12,241 nucleotides of DNA from JANRKH01 sp033761815 (GTDB lineage Bacteria; Pseudomonadota; Alphaproteobacteria; Rickettsiales; Rickettsiaceae). Position 1 is the stretch's first letter, and every line of letters starts with the position of its first letter. The stretch spans positions 1-12,241 of the forward strand of contig JANRMF010000123.1 in assembly GCA_033761815.1 (NCBI GenBank), written 5' to 3'. The notes beneath the pieces were generated by a model, which saw only the letters and a list, made by a program, of their open reading frames with translations, did not search any database and was not told where the DNA came from. This document shows, piece after piece, positions 6,986-12,241 of this stretch. The position numbers and the translations under genes are program-made.

Positions 6986-7726
6986 ATGCCGAGGACTTAT
7001 ATAAAGATAAAAAATTGCTCAGTAGATGGGATCAATACCTATCAAAGAGCACAGGGGATAAAACATTTCTTTCTGGGCAAGGGGACATTCTCCTTATCTA
7101 CCATCCCTATATTAAAAAACGTATCTTTTACAGCAGGCGAGGGAGAAAAAATCGCCTTTATTGGTACAAATGGCTCTGGAAAAAGCTCGCTTCTGAAAGT
7201 AATAGCCGGAATTTATCCTGTAAAATCAGGTAGCGTGGAGATAAAAGGCAGGATAGGTGCTACAATTGAAATGGGATTTGGCCATGAGCACGAAATGACA
7301 GGAAGGCAAAATATCAAGCTTATGATGGTATATGGCGGAATGCTTGAGCTATATAATAAAGAGCTCGAAGAAAAGATCATAGAATTCTCGGAGCTTGGTG
7401 AAAAGATAGACTGGCCCGTTAAAGCCTATAGTTCTGGCATGATTTCAAGACTTACTTTCTCTGTAAATTTATTCAAATCACCAGATATATTATTATTAGA
7501 TGAAATTTTTGCAGCAGGGGACCAGCATTTTGTGAATAAATCTCTAAAAGCCATGAGAGAGAAGTTTTTAAACACTCCCATATCAATATTTGTAAGCCAC
7601 CAAGAATCTCTCATAAAAGAAATGTGTAATGTAGCATACTTACTTAAAGATGGCGAAATAATTGAATCAGGATCACCTGATTATGTCTTGAATATATACA
7701 ACAAACAAGAAAATGAGGTTGCTTAA
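6986..7726 (+). CDS. wzt: Polysaccharide export ABC transporter ATP-binding protein (Wzt/KpsT type)
   Basis: This 246-residue ATPase powers export of a lipid-linked glycan (O-antigen, capsule or similar) across the inner membrane together with the permease encoded next. Walker A is GTNGSGKSS (60-68, K66). The signature is AYSSGM (147-152), the YSSGM variant of LSGGQ typical of Wzt/TagH/KpsT proteins. Walker B with catalytic Glu is DILLLDEIFAAGD (167-179, E173), where AAGD replaces the common AVGD. The switch His is H205 in FVSHQ. The protein ends soon after the ATPase core, so it lacks the C-terminal carbohydrate-binding domain of long Wzt proteins; recognition of a capping residue is therefore unlikely. 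The ATG at 6986 has no Shine-Dalgarno, suggesting coupling to trxA. Its stop shares one nucleotide with the wzm start (TAATG). No glycosyltransferase lies in the window, so the glycan is unknown. Confidence 0.93.
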   Translation: MPRTYIKIKNCSVDGINTYQRAQGIKHFFLGKGTFSLSTIPILKNVSFTAGEGEKIAFIGTNGSGKSSLLKVIAGIYPVKSGSVEIKGRIGATIEMGFGHEHEMTGRQNIKLMMVYGGMLELYNKELEEKIIEFSELGEKIDWPVKAYSSGMISRLTFSVNLFKSPDILLLDEIFAAGDQHFVNKSLKAMREKFLNTPISIFVSHQESLIKEMCNVAYLLKDGEIIESGSPDYVLNIYNKQENEVA

Positions 7727-8505
7727 TGCTGAAGAGGCAAATTTTTTCAAAAACTTATATTCAGTCCCTAATAATTCTGACCGAGGCCTCAATTTTTAGG
7801 CAACATAAAAATTCATTTCTTGGGTCCGTCTGGGGCGTGGTGCAGCCTTTTATACATATCATGATTATTTCATATGTGTTTAGCTTTTTGTTACATCAAC
7901 CTGCAGAAACATTAGTAACTAATCTTGTTGCAAGCGTCTCTTTATGGAATTTTATTGTAAACTCTTCAGTTTCATCGACAAAATCTCTTTTTGAGAGGTC
8001 GGATATCCTAAAGAAAGTATATATTCAAAAAACCCTTCTGCCAGTTACTGATACGCTTGTGCACTTATATACTTTCGTATATTCATTCATCGCAATGTAT
8101 TCAGCTCTTATAATAATATATCCTTCTCATTTTAGCCTTTCCGTTTTGTTTGTGCCAATTGTCGTTCTTCCGGCTATTATATCTACTATTGCAGTCGGGA
8201 TTGCTTTTGCATATATCACTCCCTACATTATGGATGTGCCGCATATTATAACAGTTATACTAAACGCTGTTTATTGGGCGGTGCCGATAATTTACCCATA
8301 TGAAATGGTGCCCGAAAGCAAAAGATGGATTTTTGAGATCAATCCTTTGTTCCATCTAATAAGACCATTACAATTACTATTATCTGATAAAGCTTTCCCA
8401 GACCCGATTTATATGATCAAGGCATTAGTCACGACGTTAATATTATGCTTGATATCCTACTTATTTGTCCGCAAACTAAGTAGAAATGTTATTTATTATC
8501 TATGA
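7726..8505 (+). CDS. wzm: Polysaccharide export ABC-2 type permease (Wzm/KpsM type)
   Basis: The 259-residue integral membrane protein is the channel partner of the preceding ATPase. Six hydrophobic spans can be read at about residues 36-57, 62-82, 110-132, 138-165, 172-192 and 230-248. Family features include the N-terminal interface region RQHKNSFLGSVWGVVQPF (25-42), the MDVPHIITVILNAVYW stretch (169-184) followed by AVPIIYPYEMVP, and INPLFHLIRPLQLLL (205-219), all characteristic of ABC2_membrane exporters of O-antigen and capsule. A GAGG Shine-Dalgarno at 7715-7718 lies 7 nt before the ATG. The stop TGA overlaps the following ATG by 4 nt. Lengths and order match a standard Wzt/Wzm pair, here with ATPase first. 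Confidence 0.94.
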   Translation: MLKRQIFSKTYIQSLIILTEASIFRQHKNSFLGSVWGVVQPFIHIMIISYVFSFLLHQPAETLVTNLVASVSLWNFIVNSSVSSTKSLFERSDILKKVYIQKTLLPVTDTLVHLYTFVYSFIAMYSALIIIYPSHFSLSVLFVPIVVLPAIISTIAVGIAFAYITPYIMDVPHIITVILNAVYWAVPIIYPYEMVPESKRWIFEINPLFHLIRPLQLLLSDKAFPDPIYMIKALVTTLILCLISYLFVRKLSRNVIYYL

Positions 8506-11423
8506 TATCATCATCTTCCTCTTTATATGACGTTAAAAAAATTGATGAGGAATTCCTGTATCTTCTGAACACAGAGCGGCCAAAATTACATGATAAATTG
8601 CAAGAAGCTAGGACAAGCGCCCAAAGTTTAGATTCCAAATCAATGCAGGAAATATCCCTCATTTTAGAGGATTATATACTAAATTTTTTCAGCGCTAAGG
8701 AAAGCGCCGATTTTTTTTTAAAAAAAATAGAAAAAGAGAAGGAATTTTATCTATTTAAGCGCAATTTTCTTCGCAGATATGCATCAAAAAAATACCCTAA
8801 AGAAACCCTGGACCATATATCTATAATCCAAAATTTCCAAGCAAAATACTCTTCATTAAGCGATGAAGAATTTGTCATACTTGTTGCGCGTGAAAAACAT
8901 TATGATGATCTTGATGAATTAATAGTCCAATATGCAGCTTGCAGACTATATTACGGACCCAAATCTCGCCTTTTTTCTATGTCCCAAAATTTAGATTTCA
9001 GTGCCCTTATAAGGTTTGCAAGAAAAGGTGACTATATATTTAATAACGAAGAAGAGCCCCCAGAGAAGAATGCAATTGATGAAGCGAATTATTGCATAAA
9101 GTGCCACATACATAACAAAGATAGTTGCTCAAAAGGTTTATATGAAAAAAACGAAAGAGGGCTAGAGTCTATAAAAATTAACCAGCTAGAAAATAGCCTG
9201 TCTGGCTGCCCTTTAAAAATCAAAATATCAGAAATGATAGAAATTCTTTTGCTCGGCAAAGCCGTGGCCTCTCTTGCAATTGCTATGGAGGGGAACCCCC
9301 TAATATCCATAACCGGCAAAAGAATATGCAATGATTGCTCCAAAGCATGCATTTATCAAAAGCAAGAACCTGTTGATGTTCCCTCTATTGAGACATTCAT
9401 ATTTGAAACAGTGATCAACTATGAATATGGTTTTGAGATTTACTACTTATTAACACTTTGGAATCCGCTTTCTACATCCTCTCACAGGGATTCTGCAAAT
9501 AATAATATTTTAGTAGTGGGAAGCGGTCCCGCAGCCATTTCTCTTTCATATTTTCTTCTAAGAGCGGGATGTTGTGTTATTATGATTGATGGTCAAAAAA
9601 TCAGCAAAATAGATCAGGCTTTGATATCTCGTAAAATAAAATTTTATGATATAATAAGAGATGAGTATAAAACTAGTCCCTCACAGGGTTTTGGGGGTGT
9701 AAGTTATTACGGAATCACAGATAGGTGGAATAAAGAGAATCTTCTTATAACTAGAATAATCTTGGAGAGACATTCAAATTTTAAATTATTTGGAGGTATA
9801 AAATTTGGCTCAAACATAAATTATCGGGACTCAGTTGATTTAGGCTTTGATCATATAGCTCTTTGCATGGGCGCTGGAAGGCCAAACATACCGCATATTA
9901 AATCTATTACAGCTGGCAATATTCGTTTCGCTAGTGATTTTTTGATGTCGGTTAATTCAAATCATATTGAAGAGACTCAAGAGAAGCCAAATTTTTTTGC
10001 TACTTTGCCGGTTTACATAATAGGGGGAGGGCTAACATCAATTGATGCTGCAAGTCAGCTTATGAAATATATACCATTTTTAGCAAAAAAAGTTGCAAGA
10101 GCAGGTAACCTTCGATTTGATCCCAAATTCCCAAAAGAAGATTATTTCAAGCTAAAATCTTTGGGGGAGGAATTTATCGCAGAAGATGAAAAAGCAATAC
10201 TAGCAAGCGCAAAACCAGATTACATCAGAATCATAAATAACCATGGAGGTGTAAATATTTTGTATAAAGGCAAAATGGAGAATAGCAAGGCTTATAAATT
10301 AAACCACGAAGAATTAGATTATGGCCTTAAGGACGGCTTTAGAGTGGTTGAAAATGCCAAGGTACAAGAAATACATCAAAATATTATCGGCAACATCGAG
10401 TCTATTGAGATTGAAGTTAATGATCAAACTAAAATTGTTCCATGTGGAACATTGTTAATCGCAAGTGGGACTGGTCACATAAAAAATTCGCTAGAGCACG
10501 ATAATATATCAGTTTGGGGTGATATGGACCCAAAATATCATGGCAGCGTTGTTAAAGCTATAGCAAGTGCAAAAAATGGTTACAAGAAGATATTGCGACA
10601 TAGTGAAGAGCAAAAAAAATTAGATATTTCTTATATCGAGAAATCACTATCTCACAAAGTAGAAAAAATCACGGATCTTAGGAGTGATCTCTATAAGATA
10701 GATATACATAGTCCTCAATGCGCCAAAAATTTTAAAATAGGTAATTTTTATAAATTGCAAATTCTAGATGACTACTTAGGTCATAGTAATCAGCAAATTG
10801 CCCTCAGTGCCACTTGCTCAAAAAATGATATACTATCCTTTTATTTACATTCTAATAAAAAATCTCAGGAATCTATAATAGATCATATCAAAAAAGGTGC
10901 GCCAATTAGCTTGATGGGGCCTTTGGGCTCTTCTTATAAAATATACAAGGACTCATCCATCCTTCTTCTTGCGTCTGAGGTATATTCATTTGGGTTGTGT
11001 GAATATGCAAAAATTCTTAAAGAGCAAGGAAATGAAGTTTGTTTCGTGAGTACGTGCGAAAAGGGTGACGTCGCATTATATGAGAAACATCTTAATTGTG
11101 AGTTTGGGCACATTATCTGCGAACATAATCAGATCAAAAGATTTTTAGAAAAAAATTATGATCATATTCATGTTGCTGGTGATTGTGAATTTTTACGAAA
11201 ATCTAAGGAATATCTTTATGAATTGTCAGGTGAAAAGCTTTTAAATGCAAATACTACTATGCAATGTATGATGGGTGGAGTTTGCGGGCGGTGCGTTGTT
11301 AAGGGCGAAGGTGGTATAAAATTTGCATGCGCTTCTCATGTTCAAAAATATGAACCTGAAATAATAGAAAATATAGAGCAGAGACTAAGTCAAAATCTAA
11401 TGTTAATGAAGTGTTTTAAGTAA
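8502..11423 (+). CDS. GltD-PyrK fusion FAD/iron-sulfur oxidoreductase (Nfn-like), physiological role unknown
   Basis: The 973-residue product joins four parts. Residues 1-190 are mainly helical and unrecognised. Residues 190-300 resemble the two-cluster Fer4_20 module of GltD: C198, C201, C209 and C236 (in SGCPL), then C276, C279 and C283 (CNDCSKAC). Residues 333-700 form a pyridine-nucleotide-disulfide-type flavoprotein core, with GSGPAA (340-345) for FAD, a second dinucleotide motif GGGLTSID (508-515) and the closing WGD...GSVVKAIASAKNG (672-693). Residues 715-973 resemble PyrK/NfnA: GPLG (806-809) and a 2Fe-2S set C922, C928, C931, C943 ending IKFACASH. Large alphaproteobacterial oxidoreductases I remember contain a similar SxAYxLNHEE segment (here 595-604), so the family is probably known, if uncharacterised. 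Oddities are the unclear GGG nucleotide motif in the PyrK half (LLLASEVYSFG instead) and absence of an RxYS-type flavin motif. Translation starts inside the wzm stop with no Shine-Dalgarno. Confidence 0.88.
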   Translation: MISSSSSLYDVKKIDEEFLYLLNTERPKLHDKLQEARTSAQSLDSKSMQEISLILEDYILNFFSAKESADFFLKKIEKEKEFYLFKRNFLRRYASKKYPKETLDHISIIQNFQAKYSSLSDEEFVILVAREKHYDDLDELIVQYAACRLYYGPKSRLFSMSQNLDFSALIRFARKGDYIFNNEEEPPEKNAIDEANYCIKCHIHNKDSCSKGLYEKNERGLESIKINQLENSLSGCPLKIKISEMIEILLLGKAVASLAIAMEGNPLISITGKRICNDCSKACIYQKQEPVDVPSIETFIFETVINYEYGFEIYYLLTLWNPLSTSSHRDSANNNILVVGSGPAAISLSYFLLRAGCCVIMIDGQKISKIDQALISRKIKFYDIIRDEYKTSPSQGFGGVSYYGITDRWNKENLLITRIILERHSNFKLFGGIKFGSNINYRDSVDLGFDHIALCMGAGRPNIPHIKSITAGNIRFASDFLMSVNSNHIEETQEKPNFFATLPVYIIGGGLTSIDAASQLMKYIPFLAKKVARAGNLRFDPKFPKEDYFKLKSLGEEFIAEDEKAILASAKPDYIRIINNHGGVNILYKGKMENSKAYKLNHEELDYGLKDGFRVVENAKVQEIHQNIIGNIESIEIEVNDQTKIVPCGTLLIASGTGHIKNSLEHDNISVWGDMDPKYHGSVVKAIASAKNGYKKILRHSEEQKKLDISYIEKSLSHKVEKITDLRSDLYKIDIHSPQCAKNFKIGNFYKLQILDDYLGHSNQQIALSATCSKNDILSFYLHSNKKSQESIIDHIKKGAPISLMGPLGSSYKIYKDSSILLLASEVYSFGLCEYAKILKEQGNEVCFVSTCEKGDVALYEKHLNCEFGHIICEHNQIKRFLEKNYDHIHVAGDCEFLRKSKEYLYELSGEKLLNANTTMQCMMGGVCGRCVVKGEGGIKFACASHVQKYEPEIIENIEQRLSQNLMLMKCFK
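8711..8727. repeat. T9A8 homopolymer tract inside the oxidoreductase gene
   Basis: Nine T followed by eight A within codons for D-F-F-L-K-K, about residue 70 of the 973-residue protein. The reading frame is intact here. Such tracts are prone to polymerase slippage. Confidence 0.9.
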
Positions 11424-11451
11424 ATTATAGTTATAAGTGATATCGTTTGTT

Positions 11452-11486
11452 CCAGGATTGTTTCATCTATCTAGTCGGCCAGGATT
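11452..11486. repeat. Two direct copies of CCAGGATT between convergent genes
   Basis: CCAGGATT occurs at 11452-11459 and again at 11479-11486, 27 nt apart, in the 63 nt between the oxidoreductase stop and the tsaE stop. The stretch is richer in G+C than its surroundings and continues into TTTCAGGGTGA, which runs over the tsaE stop. It may be a relic of a dispersed repeat or chance. No intrinsic terminator was seen here. Confidence 0.4.
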
Positions 11487-11930
11487 TCAGGGTGAGCCAG
11501 AAGTGTTAAGGACTTTATAAATTCTTACATCATCATCTAAAATATCGATTACTAATTCGGTTTTTTTGGCTTTAGACAAATATTGCTCTGCTATATCTGG
11601 CCATTCTATTATTACATAATAGCTTGAAATATTCTCCATAAGACCTATTTCCGCGAGCTCTTCTCTAGATTTTAGTCTATATAAATCATAATGAAAAATC
11701 GGACCTATTTGACTCTCATATATGTTTAGAATATTAAATGTAGGGCTTGTTACCCCTGAAATATTTGCCATATTAGCCAGCAATTCTTTTACAAATGTAG
11801 TTTTTCCCGCGCCTAAATCTCCCTTTAGTAATAGCAATTTACTCGTTGCAAAGCTTTTTATTACCTCGTTAATAACTGGTAACATCTCACTTATTGAGTG
11901 CACTTTAAAAGAATTTTTTGATTTTATCAT
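11487..11930 (-). CDS. tsaE: tRNA threonylcarbamoyladenosine biosynthesis ATPase TsaE
   Basis: TsaE (YjeE) is the small P-loop ATPase that works with TsaB and TsaD in making t6A at position 37 of ANN-decoding tRNAs. The 147-residue product has Walker A GDLGAGKTT (37-45, K43), the switch-like GVTSPTFNILNIY (59-71), HYDLYRL (80-86) and the IIEWPDIAE motif (107-115), in the expected order and spacing. Length is normal. The start is the ATG at 11928-11930; a second ATG 16 nt upstream on the same strand is out of frame. It runs divergently from ndk with 71 nt between the starts. The last residues, TSGSP, and the stop fall in the CCAGGATT repeat-like stretch, so the C-terminus may be locally altered. 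Confidence 0.96.
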   Translation of the reverse strand: MIKSKNSFKVHSISEMLPVINEVIKSFATSKLLLLKGDLGAGKTTFVKELLANMANISGVTSPTFNILNIYESQIGPIFHYDLYRLKSREELAEIGLMENISSYYVIIEWPDIAEQYLSKAKKTELVIDILDDDVRIYKVLNTSGSP

Positions 11931-11931
11931 T

Positions 11932-11959
11932 TTGATATCTTCTCATTTTGTGCTATAAG
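11932..11959 (+). promoter_or_regulatory. Promoter of ndk (extended -10)
   Basis: TTGATA (11932-11937), 16 nt spacer, TATAAG (11954-11959) preceded by TGC (11951-11953), giving an extended -10. The predicted start near 11966 leaves a leader of about 36 nt with AAGGAA (11989-11994) as ribosome site 7 nt before the ndk ATG. Confidence 0.6.
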
Positions 11960-11980
11960 ATATATTCTAAAACACAACAA
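11952..11980 (-). promoter_or_regulatory. Candidate promoter of tsaE, overlapping the ndk promoter
   Basis: On the minus strand TTGTTG (complement of 11975-11980), 17 nt spacer, TATAGC (complement of 11952-11957). A start near 11945 gives a leader of about 15 nt. Its -10 shares 11954-11957 with the ndk -10 on the other strand. Confidence 0.45.
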
Positions 11981-12001
11981 AAAACTATAAGGAAATTAAT
12001 T

Positions 12002-12241
12002 ATGGCGATAGAATATACTTTATCAATATTAAAACCGGATGCGGTTTTAAGAAATTTGTCAGGCAAAATCAATGCTATGATCGAAGGGGCGGGATTTGAA
12101 ATTGCTGCTCAAAGAATGTTAGAGCTAGATCCGGAAGAGGCGGCGGCTTTTTATCAAGTTCATAGTCAGCAACCCTTTTACCAAAGCCTTGTTGAATATA
12201 TGTCTTCTGGGCCAATTGTTGTTCAGGTGCTAAAGGCTGAA
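12002..12241 (+). CDS. ndk: Nucleoside diphosphate kinase (partial, N-terminal 80 residues)
   Basis: Ndk transfers the gamma phosphate from ATP to nucleoside diphosphates through a phosphohistidine, balancing NTP and dNTP pools. The visible 80 codons begin MAIEYTLSILKPDAVLRN and contain the nucleotide-binding lysine of the conserved KPD motif (K11) and the helical GKINAMIEGAGFEIAAQRM block, followed by FYQVHSQQPFYQSLVEYMSS and GPIVVQVLKAE, all in family order. The catalytic histidine, expected near residue 117 of about 140, is beyond the window edge. The ATG at 12002 is supported by AAGGAA 7 nt upstream and by the extended -10 promoter. Identity is secure despite the truncation by the window end. 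Confidence 0.97.
   Translation, partial: MAIEYTLSILKPDAVLRNLSGKINAMIEGAGFEIAAQRMLELDPEEAAAFYQVHSQQPFYQSLVEYMSSGPIVVQVLKAE

Noticed and set aside
6949..7233. 94-codon plus-strand ORF overlapping trxA and wzt
   Set aside because: It is out of frame with the clear thioredoxin and Wzt frames, which carry all the motifs.
9089..9352. 87-codon minus-strand ORF inside the oxidoreductase gene
   Set aside because: Antisense of the cysteine-rich Fer4_20 region; no ribosome site or recognisable product.
11722..11958. 78-codon plus-strand ORF across tsaE
   Set aside because: Antisense to the conserved Walker A and switch region of TsaE; it also runs into the tsaE/ndk promoter region.
1..12241. Mobile elements, CRISPR arrays, toxin-antitoxin or defence genes
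   Set aside because: No transposase, integrase, spaced repeat array, restriction or nuclease motif was seen on either strand.

Overview
The window is an AT-rich, densely coded bacterial chromosome segment. The Gram-negative alphaproteobacterial look comes from MlaC, a Wzt/Wzm polysaccharide exporter, several Sec signal peptides and a GltD/PyrK-type fusion oxidoreductase. The low GC, compact operons with 1-14 nt overlaps and a short NG-only FtsY suggest a reduced, host-associated lineage such as Rickettsiales or Holosporales. That placement is an inference from gene content and composition; no 16S or other marker is present.

Layout. (1) 1-4643, plus strand: the 3' end of an unidentified gene, a 946-residue periplasmic TPR-type protein, ftsY, and a ZnuA-like metal-binding lipoprotein-family (cluster A-I) solute-binding protein, all overlapping or nearly abutting, so probably one operon. 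(2) 4708-6248, minus strand: mlaC then thyX, overlapping by 4 nt and convergent with the first block. (3) 6411-6487, minus strand: tRNA-Asp(GTC) with encoded CCA. (4) 6600-11423, plus strand: a strong sigma70-type promoter, trxA, then wzt, wzm and a 973-residue flavin/iron-sulfur oxidoreductase, joined by a 9 nt gap, a 1 nt overlap and a 4 nt overlap. (5) 11487-12241: divergent tsaE (minus) and ndk (plus, cut by the window end), whose predicted promoters overlap face to face in 71 nt. No gene-free stretch exceeds about 171 nt.

Functions fall into cell-envelope work (MlaC phospholipid transport, Wzt/Wzm glycan export, FtsY membrane targeting, the periplasmic TPR protein), nucleotide metabolism (ThyX, Ndk), translation (tRNA-Asp, TsaE) and redox (TrxA, the large oxidoreductase).

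I found no mobile element, CRISPR array, phage or defence system. The least ordinary items are the single-chain GltD-PyrK fusion with apparently degraded cofactor motifs in its PyrK half, a ZnuA-like protein lacking one expected metal-ligand histidine and without ZnuB/ZnuC neighbours, and the large unassigned TPR-type protein. These are modest leads; I do not see a clear new system.
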